A stretch of 64,000 nt of DNA, taken from NCBI GenBank assembly GCA_027405735.1, contig JAPEHQ010000010.1, forward strand, positions 248,001-312,000. The letters are read 5' to 3'. Origin of the DNA: Mucor racemosus (Eukaryota; Mucoromycota; Mucoromycetes; Mucorales; Mucoraceae). The notes below the pieces were generated by a model. The model had not been told where the DNA came from, did no database searches, and worked only from the letters and a program-made list of their open reading frames with translations. Shown piece after piece: positions 23,933-35,445 of the stretch (its first letter is position 1; each line of letters opens with the position of its first letter). The position numbers and the translations under genes were made by a program.

Positions 23933-24269
23933 TGATTTATCAGAATATATGAATGAAATAAAACTAAAAGTTTCAATCAAATGAAGAGACATCATTTATT
24001 AAAAGATTAAAAGGAAATAAAGAGAGTCTATATACTAATTGAGTTGAGGGAGATGATGATGTGATATAAAGAATTGTAGATATTATCTATAATACTAATG
24101 TAGCATGATGGTGGAACATTATGCTGGAATATTATGCTGGAATATTATGTTGGAACTGTGGTTCTGTTGATGTTTAATCGACTTGACTTTCGGTTCCTGA
24201 GCTATATACTATTATATATTGTTTTATTATTACTTTTGGATTTGACATCCAGTTAAGAATAATACATCA
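23933..24269 (-). mobile_element. L1 solo LTR (337 bp)
   Basis: On the minus strand it starts TGATGTATTATTCTTAA and ends CTGATAAATCA, like the LTRs of the gag element at 39,915. It is flanked by a perfect 5-bp duplication, TACTA (23,928-23,932 and 24,270-24,274). The internal 'atgctggaatatt' motif is repeated. No internal retroelement region remains, so it is a solo LTR left by LTR-LTR recombination. Confidence 0.85.
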
Positions 24270-24274
24270 TACTA

Positions 24275-26420
24275 ATCCAAGTAAGCTGCCACTTTACATG
24301 GGTATAGGTATAAATATGTGCTACAGGTATTTCAAATACCAGCTTCTATGGGTCATTGTGCATTCGGTAAGTTTGTAAAACAAGTTGGTTACTTGCTATT
24401 TACACGTACAAAGGTCAGTAAGCCCACCAGTTCTCGACAAATATGGATCCAAATGACCTTCCGTTTCAATGGCAGATACTTCTAGTGTTGATCTACAGAA
24501 GCGCAAAAGGTCTAGCTTTCTCGAGTTGCAGTGAAAATGGAGAAATAAAAACGCGCACTTGTTTAAGCTATTTTGTATGGGCTGTTTCAGATATTCTTTG
24601 AAAGTTTTTATAAAATTAAATAATACTTCAAAATTGAATTTCAAAATTTCACGTAATTCACAGTAGATATATGAATAACATATCTTGATTCAATTAGTTA
24701 ACGGCTATTTTTGAAGGAGTAGAGCACGCCTTTTTTGGTGAAACCATCTCTTTCTCTGCTTAAATAAAACAAATCAACTAAAAAGATGTTCTCAATCAAT
24801 AAATGTTGATCCAAATGAGCTGAATGATTTGAAATATATACTAATTCTGTAACGGTATCGAGAATTAACAAATTATCGTTCCATTGATTTGCTAGTTAAA
24901 TTGTATTATATATAAAAAACCCATGTGAAAAAGCGAGTTCTTGTAGCTTAATAGAACATTTCAAATTAGAAATAGCTCCAAATCGGCCAAAATTAGTATA
25001 CATAACAATACAAACTATCGAAATTATCAAGTAAACGTCCTCTTTATGTATAATTAACGTTGTAATGTAGCACACTTTACATTTTTGTTTCTTTAAAGCT
25101 TTTTTCAATTTTTAAGTGATATTACTAGCCCTGGTTGTTCTATTAGAATCAGGAATTATTGAATTACCAATTTAGAACATCCGTCATCCCATGATGTTTA
25201 ACATGTAAATCAAACAAGGCCTCATTACATTCGTCTATCATCATGCTGTATACTATTGAATAATAGAAGCATTATTCCAGTATATCCACACAGTCTCGAT
25301 ATGTTCATTCTAATTATATTAACTTTCACATTTAATATACTCATCCAATTGGTATATAAACCCTCTTTATAAGCTCATGATAAAACGTTACTTTTTCATT
25401 TGACTAATTTTATACGTTTACCTTAGGTAAATCACTGGTTATTAATATGATTTGAAAAACTTTTTTTTATTGATATACAGTATATTCCATGCTCCTTTAA
25501 TTTAGTACATTACTGTCCCGAGAATTCTCATACTTGATACTGATATCAATGCTTGAAAAGCAATTTTTTTTTTACATGATCAACCTTATGCAATGTGAAT
25601 AACCAAATTTTGAACAATAATGTTAAATAATAGTAGTATTCAAATCTACTTACTAATAAGCGCCAGACTAATATATAAGTCACCTGTTAGTGTACATGTT
25701 GTCGCATTACTTTTTGTTTTCCTTGGTTGAACTTGACAAGGAGAAATGAGTGCATGTCATAGAGAATATATCTTTAAACTTGTAGTGTTATTATATAAAA
25801 ATCTATAAAACTCGACTATTTAATTGAATCTAAGTGACATATCCTTTATGTAAAGGTTTATATAATATACATACATCCGAATTTCACTAGATGTCGCTTA
25901 TTGATTTGCGAATGTGTACACACATAGACATAAAAGAACAATACAAAGCGTTCTAGGACCATGTATACATATATAATACTACCGTGTTTTATACTTTAAC
26001 TTATAATGATCGGTATATACATTGCTTTGGCAGTAACATGAATATATAAAGATGATGATGGGGAATCAGGAACAAACATAAGCAAGCTCACATCTGATAA
26101 GGTGCTTGAATAACAGCAATCTGGTGTAATGTGTAACCATATGAAATCATTCGTGTTATTCGTTGTATGAGGCAATAGTAAGTTTGATTCACCAGGCGCG
26201 CTCTTTGACCGAGAATTATAATAACTTTCATTGCAGATCTTCCTCATTGATTAATGCGGATAAAATCTGAGTCTGTACTGATCGTTTTTTGGTAAACTCC
26301 GATTACTTTTGAGTGCGGATTCTCGGCAGAATGATCCATCCTAATATCAAAATCAATAAAAACGATTTATACAAAAAAAGAAAAAAAAAAGATCTATAGA
26401 AGTAATCTGTTACACCCGTT
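24275..26420. other. Intergenic DNA with a short repeat near 24.3-24.5 kb
   Basis: About 2.1 kb without a recognised gene. The segment 24,340-24,500, read on the minus strand, matches 47,190-47,310 on the plus strand. Both can be translated to a similar peptide (…GHLD.Y…G.L.DL…CK followed by a stop). The rest is AT-rich and shows no coding pattern. Confidence 0.45.
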
Positions 26421-26430
26421 ACAGAAAAAA

Positions 26431-26440
26431 GTATATATAA
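26431..26440 (+). promoter_or_regulatory. TATA box of the sulfotransferase-like gene
   Basis: GTATATATAA lies about 75 bp upstream of the ATG at 26,514 and is followed by a C/T-rich leader, a normal fungal promoter layout. Confidence 0.5.
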
Positions 26441-26513
26441 CTCACACATATCTGTAAAGAAGGGACCTTTTCATTTTCTTTTCTATATTTTACATTTTTT
26501 ATCCAAAAATATT

Positions 26514-27257
26514 ATGGCATCTTTGGAAGTTATTGGAGCAGGCTTTGGTAGAACTGGAACAGACAGTTTAAGAACTGCGTTAAACATGTTGGGGTAATAC
26601 AGTATAAATCATAATTTTAAATTCTATTATAAATTCATATTCATTTTCCTTAAATCTAGTTACAAGACACATCATATGAAATCCTTCAGAGAAGAACCAG
26701 AACTTAATAATCCCGATGATTTCTATAATGCCTACCACAACCGAGAGCAAGCTGATTGGGACCATATTTATCGAGGATATTCTGCTGCTGTAGATTGGCC
26801 AACTGCTGCTTTCTGGCTTGATTTACATCGTAAATATCCTGAATCTAAGATTATATTAACTGTGCGAGATGCTGATAGTTGGTATAAATCTGCTAAAAAT
26901 ACAATTGCTTCATACCAACAACACAGAGACAATCAAATCGATCCCAGTAACCCTCGTCATAAATTTGTTCGTATGGCACAAGCGACATGTATGGATGGGC
27001 GTCTTAAGGATTCCGAGTTTTTTGAAAAAGAAGAAGAAACAAAACAAATTTTCTTGGATCACAATGAAGAGGTGAAGCGCATTGTACCTGCAGATCAATT
27101 ATTGATAATGGAATTAGGTGAAGGATGGGATAGATTATGTGCTTTCCTAGGTAAAGATGTCCCAGATGAACCTTATCCCAATGTCAATTCAACAGTTGAA
27201 CATCAACGATCCAAGACTGAGCGTGAACGTATAGCTGCTGCTGATTCTGAATTATGA
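26514..27257 (+). CDS. Sulfotransferase-like P-loop protein (Sulfotransfer_4 type)
   Basis: Two exons (26514-26593, 26660-27257) give 225 residues. The N-terminus MASLEVIGAGFGRTGTDSLR is the phosphosulfate-binding loop (GxGFGRTGTxSL) of this fungal and animal family. A second conserved stretch is AVDWPTAAFWLDLHRKYPESKIILTVRDADSWYKSA, and the C-terminal block reads LLIMELGEGWDRLCAFLGK. These proteins resemble PAPS-dependent sulfotransferases, but substrate and activity are unknown for most fungal members. The family is usually 210-290 residues, so this is complete. There is no signal peptide or membrane helix before the P-loop; cytosolic location is likely. The single intron splits a Gly codon inside the conserved block. 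Confidence 0.88.
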
Positions 27258-27944
27258 ATGGCAAAAGCGTTGCTTGATTTATTAAACTTGTATTCACTGA
27301 CTAGTTATATTTAATTTTTTCACTGACGCTGTCGGAGTTAATATCAATAAACAAATCTGGCATGAATCAATATGTTGTCATGGCAACGATCAGAGTATAA
27401 TTAACAGTAATTTGAAATTTCCTCTAATGGTCAAACTTGTTGAGTTGTTGTTTACACGATCAAAAAGTGTTTGCATTTTTTTGTGCATTTATAAATTAAA
27501 CTTTTAGATGTGGTGGCAAATTGTTTGAGACATGACGTCAGGTATTCACTTGCTTTTGTTTGCATTAATTGAATTATACATATAACACCATTTGTTTTTA
27601 AAAATGAGAATAACATGTGGTAATTTAATTGCACTACGGTAACTGTGAATAGTAGTTTTACATAAAACGCATTTATCAACGCGCTTAAAACAATTAAAAA
27701 ACTTTTGCTTAACCTTAAAGGGGTTTCAGTATGTAGTAAATGTGAAAAATTAACTCTAAAATAAGACTAAAAGTGTAATGTTGATTGGGTCAAAAGTAAT
27801 TCAAAAAAACTTTCCTTTGGACGGGGCGGGGACAAAACTAAATGAAAATAATAATAATGTAATATTTCCCTCGTTTTTTTTCGTTCTTCTTCTTTCTTTC
27901 TTTCGCTTTTACTCTCTTTCGCTATCAAATTTTTTTTTTGGAAA
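27258..27944. other. Intergenic region before the Myb gene
   Basis: AT-rich, with a C/T-rich stretch (27,870-27,940, many TTC/TTT) just before the ATG at 27,945 that looks like a fungal leader. No other gene was seen. Confidence 0.45.
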
Positions 27945-29916
27945 ATGCAAACTGATACAATATCTAGGTTACAACATATGTCTTCCTCTTCTTCGTCAGT
28001 TAAAACTCCTTCACCGTTAAAAGGAGTACAATTACCAACAACACAACCGAAACCACAAAGTGTAACTAATAATTTAGGACAATTAGATAACATATTTCAA
28101 TCTGTAAAGAAACAGGTAAAGAATTTTTTTCAAAAAAAGTAATAAATGGAAATTTTAATAATCATGGAATTTAGATTGATCAGTGGGGTGAAAATGCAAA
28201 ATGGAAAATTGACTTGGTTTTATTGGATAGTCCACAACAGCAACAGCAACAACAACAACAACCACCACCATCATCATCGAATAATTTGCACCCTTTGTTG
28301 TCTCCGCAGCATCTGCATCCTAATGCGATCACAACTCCGTTAACTAGTGAATCAACATCTTATGCATTACCTGTAACATCAACTATACAATATCCAGTAA
28401 GTTAATCGTGTTTGACAGGAAAAAAACCTTATTCTTAAAATGCTCATTTCTTTCAGTGGGATTTCGTTGCCCCAAATACAAATAATGATGATTGGAAACA
28501 GGATGTTGACAATCTAGAACTAAAGGTAAAAATAACCATATATATATACCCCCTTAAAAAAACCGGAATTAATTTGTAATTTTGGATTACAGCTTCGTGA
28601 ATCTGTTGAACGTCAACACTATCTTGAAAGTATCATTTGGTCACAATCAGAGCAAATCAAACATGGTTCCGTAACATCAGACAAAGACAATGCCATCAAT
28701 ACAATGAAAAATATATTTTTAATGTCACAAAATGAACAAAAAGTTCATCATCTAATGGAATCTAACATGTTGCATAAAGATATAGAAACATTGTCTAAAA
28801 AACTAAAGAAAATGGCTCATATTTTAGAAACAATTGAAAAAATGGAACCAACTCCAGAAGAACAAGAATTGGATAAACAAGAATTATTACAAGATCGTGC
28901 ATTGCTGAAAAGAAAATTATATCTTTCAGATTTAAGATTATCAGCAAGAGATGCAGAAATTGAATATTTGCATGAAATGGTGGAAACATTAAAAGCAAAT
29001 CAACAACAACAACAACAACAACACACTGGTCATCATCCACATAAAAAATTACGCAAAGGGCCACCATATTTATTTCAACAGCAATATTCTCCTCGTAGTG
29101 AAATAAGATCAAATGAGCAACATCCTCTCAGTGGTTTAGATAGTTTAGGTATCGTTGCTGATCAAATGTTGAGTGATCCTGAATTTGAAGGATCTACTCA
29201 TTCAACACATTATACAAATGAAAAAAGATTGAGATCAAGATTGGATGATCGTAGATCACAAAGATCAATTGATTCAGCAGCAACATTATTAGCTATGCCA
29301 CAATTAATGGTGCCACAACATCGTATGACGAGAGGTAAGATAGTTACATTACATCCTACATGTCAATTAAGTATTTTCATTTTTTATAGACGACTCAAAT
29401 TCAATTTCTTCTTCTCCTCCTTTGTCTCCAGAAAGACCCTTACAACCACAACCACCACAAAAGCCAAACTATGATCATATTCCAAAGAAACCACGATCCA
29501 CATATACTCGATGGACAGAAGCAGAAGACAAGTTACTTCGTGCAGCAGTCAAGAAATATGGACATAGTAATTGGGAAGCATGTTCCAAAGATGTTGTTGG
29601 TAGAAGTAACATTCAATGTCGTAATCGATGGATACGTCATTTAGAACATAAGCCTGTGCCTATGGAAGAAGTTGTTGAAGAGCAACATACTACTAATCCT
29701 ACACCAAGGAATGCACGTCAATCTCCTTCGATTGCTTCATTGTTAAACAATGATAACGAAGATAGTGGATATCATTACTCTCCAAGAGCATCTGCGTCTA
29801 CTACCACATCTTCATCTAATTATCATCTTCATCCTGTTTATAGGCCTCCTTCTCCCATGGCAACGCCTAAAAATGGCAAAAGAAGGTCTCCAGAAGAACA
29901 AATACACAAGTGGTAG
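27945..29916 (+). CDS. Coiled-coil protein with a single Myb/SANT domain
   Basis: Five exons (27945-28115, 28175-28396, 28457-28525, 28593-29334, 29390-29916) give 576 residues. The N-terminal third is low-complexity with a Gln run then prolines. A long helical region (about residues 145-290, rich in Glu, Lys, Leu: IETLSKKLKKMAHILETIEK and neighbours) predicts a coiled coil, ending in a second poly-Gln/His stretch and the basic KKLRKGPP. One Myb/SANT repeat follows in the last exon (about 425-475): YTRWTEAEDKLLRAAVKKYG … NWEACSKDV … QCRNRWIRHL, with the three spaced tryptophans. The C-terminus is Ser/Pro-rich and ends in a basic KNGKRRSPEEQ. It is probably a nuclear DNA-binding regulator; no ortholog name was recognised. 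The first ATG with matching phase was taken as start. Confidence 0.85.
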
Positions 29917-30263
29917 ATTTTTTTTATTTTGGTTTTTTGGTTTTTTCTATTGTAAATATTATTTCCCCTTTTTTGCTCCATCAAGTATATAGTTTTATAT
30001 ACACAACCAAGAAAAAATCATTTCCTATTTCTGTATAGCTCCTTTTTTTTATATATTAAATGTTAAAAAAATAACAACTCCTGGTATTAAGCTTGAACCA
30101 CGTGTATCGATGAGTTATTCTACATGACATTTTTGATGTTCAAATATGCTATGAAAATACTTTAAAGAATTGTTGTACTACATTTTGGTATTGTGTTATT
30201 CCCCACAAGCATTGTTGTTGTTTTAAAAAGCGCATTTCATCTAGAATCCTGATACAGATATGA

Positions 30264-30720
30264 TCAATCCTAGGATTTATTATATTTAGTTTGGCTTATA
30301 TATCAATATTATTTGTAATTTTGTATTATAATCCCATCCTCATTCTTTTTATTCATCCATTGCTGATTTTAATAGCATCAATAGCCTGCACAGAAGGCAT
30401 TGCTTCAATTCGAAAACATCTATTATTTCTTATCATATACATATTATTCATGGAAAATTGGGCACAATTACTTTAATGTGTTGTCAATCTGCTTTTCGGA
30501 ATCTTGGTAGTCTATGTTCCTGGGGGGTATTCGGTAGCGCTAAAATCATGTACAGATGGCATCACATTTTGGGATATGTATTGCTTGTTTTAGTATGGAT
30601 TACTGCTCTTTATGGAGCAATGATTCCATTTCTTCTTCCATCTACTTTTCAACCGTCATAAACTGGTTCCTAATCGCAAGTATAATAGCTCTTGGTATAT
30701 TTCAATTGATTTAACCAAAC
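30264..30720 (+). pseudogene. Decayed cytochrome b561-domain gene
   Basis: Three reading-frame fragments in order keep b561 hallmarks. The first (about 30,264-30,440) has a helix ending NPILILF-IHPLL-IASIACTEGI. The second (about 30,453-30,660, another frame) has HGKLGTITLMCCQ and later MYRWHHILGYVLLVLVW. The third (from about 30,658, another frame) has NWFLIASIIALGIFQLI. Family members have about 45 residues between the TEG motif and the HG motif; here only about 20 remain and the frame changes with no GT-AG pair to explain it. A second shift falls before the last helix. Intact relatives are transmembrane di-haem electron carriers. A sequencing error could explain one shift but not also the internal loss. 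Confidence 0.65.
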
Positions 30721-30846
30721 AAACTAAAATTAATACCATTACCCACAATCACAATGAAGCGTAATTGAGTTTTAATAAAAGCAATTTAGTTTACTTAAAC
30801 GAACTCCTTGAATTCGTTCCTTTTTATTTCCTCTAAATATTACAAA

Positions 30847-31701
30847 ATGGATTCAATAGCCAATTTTTTCGGTTTAAATAAAAAGTCTTCGTCTTCTTCA
30901 TCTTCCACCAAAACAAACAACAGTAGCAGATCAACTCAAAGACAAATGCGTGATAGCTTTGTCCTTGCATATGATGATAGATATTATGATATTCACTTTC
31001 GAGATATTCAAGGTGGTATGCGACAGGCAACTATTGCCGAGCTAAAGGAAAGATGTAAAACAATGACAGGCGTTACCATAGCAACAATGAAACTTAAAGT
31101 GTCGGGAGGTATGTACCTTTATTGAAAATAGATACGTAATTGAAGTATTAATCCTTCTTTTTTTTTTTCTTTTTTGTGGTATAAAGCATATATTAAAGAC
31201 GATACAGCAACTTTAACAAGTAGCGGCATTCACGATGGATGTATTGTATACATGATGGGTGAAAGAGCAAATGTAAGATGCAGATAACATTTATAATTAA
31301 AAAAATACTTATCAAGGTATTTATAGACTGAACAACTAAGACAAACAGCATCAGGCAACCCAGAAGAAGTAGGATACATGATGCGCATCTCTAAAGTAAT
31401 GGATAAAATAGACGGATCTAAAGACAAAATAGAAGAATTTGATATCAAAGTGGTTTCCTTGTTAGAAGGAGGCCAACAAGATGATTCAATTAGAAAAGAA
31501 ACAGAGGATTTAGGAATCTATTTATCCGAATTATTAATGCAATCCTTGATTACATTAGATGGGGTGGATTGCCCATCAGAGTTCATTACTGCTAGAGCGA
31601 ATAGAAGACAAGGTGTAAAGCAATGTCAGGAATTGATGGATCGTGTTGATCAAGCAAGAGCTGTTTTAAAGCAAACTCAAAATAATAAACAAAAGCTTTA
31701 G
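30847..31701 (+). CDS. Ubiquitin-like and BAG-domain Hsp70 co-chaperone
   Basis: Three exons (30847-31108, 31187-31272, 31327-31701) give 240 residues. Residues 1-35 are a Ser/Thr-rich leader. Residues about 38-118 form a ubiquitin-like fold (SFVLAYDDRYYDIHFRDI … ATIAELKERCKTMTGV … LKVSGG … GIHDGCIVYMMG). Residues about 125-235 are a helical BAG domain (EEVGYMMRISKVMDKIDG … DLGIYLSELLMQSLITLDGVDC … ANRRQGVKQCQELMDRVDQ). This is the architecture of human BAG1; BAG domains bind the Hsp70 ATPase domain and release ADP. Unlike yeast Snl1 there is no membrane anchor. The stop codon lies 18 nt from the stop of the convergent gene. Confidence 0.9.
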
Positions 31702-31719
31702 AAAATTTAGTTTTCTTTT

Positions 31720-32936
31720 TTATTGCAAAAATAATAGCTTGGTGACACATATTGCCATATTGAACCTATGGGTAAATTTGATTAATGGTAAATGTCGAGA
31801 TTGTACTAGATGAATGACAAGTCGATCTATGAATGTTATGATTTTTTTAAAGGTGTGCGATTTTTTCGCTAGTAATAGTAACAAGATGCTGGTTTTAGCG
31901 TATTGGATTTTATAGTATGGTTGCATTAAATAGCTTATAAATAAGAGGAAAATACCCATAATCCGTAATTTATTTCGACTAAATAATGAAGCTGATGATG
32001 GGAGAGGTGATGGTGGCGAGGATGTTGATGGTGAAAATTTTTCTGCATAGTAATGATGATGATGATGTGTGGTATAATGATTTTGTATGGCCTGCTGTTG
32101 CGTTGATGCTGTATAGAATATGTTGTGTATGCTTTGCTCTAATTTTTCTATAGCAAGTGTTATTTTTTCTTGACTTTGTGTATAGTTATGTTGGACATAG
32201 CGATATGAATAATCTACTATATTTTCTGCTTCTGATTGCTGATGCTGTTGTGCACCACTAGTTGTCAAAAGACTTGCTTGTGCTTCTTCTATCAATAGTT
32301 GTAGTGATGTGCCAATTCTTTCTAGACTATCGTTCATAGTATTGCTTTCACTTGAGCTATTATTTTGTTCCGTAAAAGGAGAAGAAGATGATGTATTAAA
32401 ATTATTGATATTGGATTTTGTATTCTCGGTATAAATGTCGGTAGTGCTTGAGATATTTCTATAACAATACACACTATTAAGTTTTCCCGAATTTAAAGGC
32501 ATAACATTTTATATTACCTTTTATGCATGGAGATTCCCTCGCTTTTTAAGACATACGCAGGAGACATATTTTTCAGTCTAATAATATACATGTATGATTA
32601 TCATTTACCCTTGTAACGACATCAATTAAATTAGAAATTGTACCTTGAAATATAATCTTTGACATTTGATACACTTTTTAATGAGAGTGATAGCGCTTCT
32701 TTTATTTTTATTGCTTGCTTTGGCTGCATGCATAAATGTACATTGAAAAACCAACAAATGAGTATTTTTAATTATTAATTTTTCTGTACCTGAAAAAAAA
32801 AAATTACCTTGTTAAATGTATTAAAAGAAGAAGAAGATCCTACAGATGATTTTGTATACGGCGGTGGTGGCACAGATGTATAATCAAATATATTATTCTC
32901 GGCATTCATTACATTCTTGTGAATGATAACCTCCAT
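31720..32936 (-). CDS. Unrecognised protein with C-terminal hydrophobic segment
   Basis: Four exons (32808-32936, 32644-32723, 32518-32577, 31720-32458) join in frame to 335 residues. The N-terminus has a proline run (SVPPPPYTKSS). It is followed by a Lys-rich helical segment (KQAIKIKEALSLSLKSVSNVKDYIS) that could be a MIT-like or helical-hairpin start. A Ser/Asn-rich low-complexity stretch leads to a predicted coiled region (ERIGTSLQLLIEEAQASLL … QEKITLAIEKLEQSIHNIF), then poly-His and a Ser/Pro-rich linker. Near residue 255 there is a hydrophobic stretch (IMGIFLLFISYLMQ) and a second (TSILLLLLA), which would anchor it in a membrane, followed by a basic tail. No function is assigned. It converges with the BAG gene with overlapping 3' regions expected. 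Confidence 0.7.
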
Positions 32937-33654
32937 TATGAATATTTAATAATTAAAACTTTTAAGAAACAACAAAAAAAAGGGGGAATAATTATACATT
33001 ACATATAGAATTAAGGGATATTTGGGTGTGTGACATTGATCTACACCACTTTAATGGATATATTGTTCAAGTATTTTACATGTGAATGACTGTAACAGAT
33101 ATACTAATTGTATCTTAGTATTTATAAGTAATTCCACGTGGTAGCTAGACTAGGTTGCAGTGCAATTAATTTGGTGCCAATTTTAGTTTACGCACGTTCA
33201 TTATTTCAAGTAATCTTAAATTACGTGATTCTATATCCACTACATTAGTAATACATAAAAATGAAGCATTTCTTGGTGATGTTACATGCAAATCATTTGC
33301 AATGATAACATCTTGAGTTCTCGCTTGTATTGTGATACAAATCCACCTAATGTTATATTTTCAATGTACTACAGGTACCGCTCTGATCCATACTGTCTCT
33401 TTTTTATATTATGAAGATTCCCCAATAACAAAAAATGGGATTCAGGTAACCAAACATTGTAATTACGTTCAGTCAACGCTCAAGATCTAACTCTATTTAT
33501 TTTGTCGTAGCATCTCAGGTATATGTATATGGATTTTTTGTATTTATATCATAAACTGAAACGATGCTGCATCTTCATCTTTATATAAACCCATCCTACT
33601 AATAGACCATGACTATGCACAGCTATTAAGATATATATATACCTTGGATATTGC
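32937..33654. other. Upstream region of the membrane-anchored protein gene
   Basis: About 700 bp of AT-rich DNA with no gene recognised. It holds the presumed minus-strand promoter of the preceding gene. Confidence 0.4.
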
Positions 33655-34955
33655 AAAATATATATACATTTGTCGCATTATGCAGTCAGTACCTTAAAAC
33701 TTTTTATATCTCATTAAAGCTCAAAAACAGACAAAATTCACTACATTTTCCTTAAAAAGTAGGTCTAACTTTTCATCTCTGCTCTACTTTTTTTTTCACT
33801 AAATGACACCAAGAAAAAATTATATGCCAATGTACCTGAGATGTTTAACTTTGATTCAAAAATGCGTATCCGGAAATATCCTATTTCTAGCATTTGATAC
33901 AATTCCTTTAGGGCTAACGTTTCAGATTTTTTACGCGTATTTCACTGCTAATGGATTGAAAACTTTGAGGCTTCATATCTCTAGAAATAATTAAGCTATA
34001 CTAACACTTTTTAATAATAAACCTTACTTGTTTTGAAGCGCTCTATAACATACTTGAGTATAGAAAAATTCTGAGCACTTTTATTTTTTTTCTTTTTTTT
34101 ATATATATCTATAGTAGGTTTCAAAATATTGGTTAAATTGAACAACATTTTTTTTTGCATTCAGTCATTAAGCTCATTGAGCTCTCTCGAACCCAATTTA
34201 GTGGTTTTCAAAATATCGATTTTTCGTGGAGATATCCTCAAAAATGTGTACAAAAAGGTACCTCCATTTCTAGCTTCCATTTTTCCCTTATATACCCTCA
34301 TCCCGAATTCTGAATCTGAAAAAAATTGGACAAAAATCTCGCTTTCTCTATAAAAAATGCAGCTAAAAAATTTCACAATAGCTTGATCGATAGATAATGT
34401 TTTTGCGCATCATCTCAATTAATTATATTTTAAATATGCTTATAAAAAGTGATGTGCATCTTCAAAAAACCTCCAAAATTTCAATTACATTTTACGCAAA
34501 ATTTTATGTGAAATGTTTGCTTGATTTTTATTTCAATGGATGCCAAATCCAAAACTGTGCAAGAACCACTTAATACCCTAAGTCGACTTACTTTGAAGTT
34601 CAGGAGCCATTAAGCGATTTTGTTTTTTTGAATCATTTTTCGTTCATTTCAACAAATAAATTTTGGAACCCCGTTATGATATATTTTAAGCTATGATAAG
34701 AACTACTGTTTTAATTTCCTCGACGAAAAATCAATATTTTTTGCTAAAACAAAAAATGCAGAGTAGCAATCAATTAAAACTATCTTGTGAATACAGAAAT
34801 TAGGCCCTAGATAATGAGTTTTAAGCTTTGCAAAATAATAAGCTAATATTTACAACTGCAGAAAACAAAGAAAAAAATCCCATTCTTGTGAATATTGATC
34901 CAATTAATCTTCAATTATATACTATGGTGGATTTAAATATATCCTGAATAAAGGT
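33655..34955 (+). repeat. R3 repeat family, copy c
   Basis: Same block order as copies b and d. The minus-strand frame 34,161-34,376 carries the recurrent peptide SEFGMRVYKGKM … LYTFLRIS. The 3' part ends in 'cagagtagcaatcaatt' and then the 'acaactgcagaaaac' block shared with copy d only. Confidence 0.7.
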
Positions 34956-35040
34956 TTATATTTCTACTTTCACAAATAACTGTGAATTGAGAAAACCATC
35001 AGCAAAACATGATATTTCTGTCCAATAAAACCACCTGCTG

Positions 35041-35445
35041 TGTCCTATATTTTCATGTTTGATAAATAATACTGTACTTAAAAAAAATACAATTAAAGGA
35101 GAATGAGTAATGAACCAATTCGTCAACTGTATAATAAAAACAAGATATCGTTTATTTAGATATAAAAGCATGGCCTTTTATATTGATTTAAGATTGAGAT
35201 CCTGAGATGTAATTTAAGGCACTATATTAAACCATTGGATCTGTTTAATGGTAAACTATGGTTGGAAATGGGTCAATCATAATTTAACCGTGATCGCAAA
35301 GCTTGTGATTTGCCTTGTTTCAATGCTGCGCTGAATGTGTTTGGATGTCGATTTGATAGCTACTTGATTGATTAACCGCTGGGATGAAGTAATATGGTGT
35401 CATAATTGAGGTCCAAGCGTTCTTGGTAATTGTTGGTAAACTAAA
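35041..35445 (-). mobile_element. R2 LTR, minus strand, first part
   Basis: Starts TGTCCTATATTTTCATG, the reverse of the R2 end, and matches 46,750-47,129 reversed. It stops at 'ggtaaactaaa', where T4 begins. The missing remainder of the same LTR sits beyond T5 at 52,375-52,505. Confidence 0.7.
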
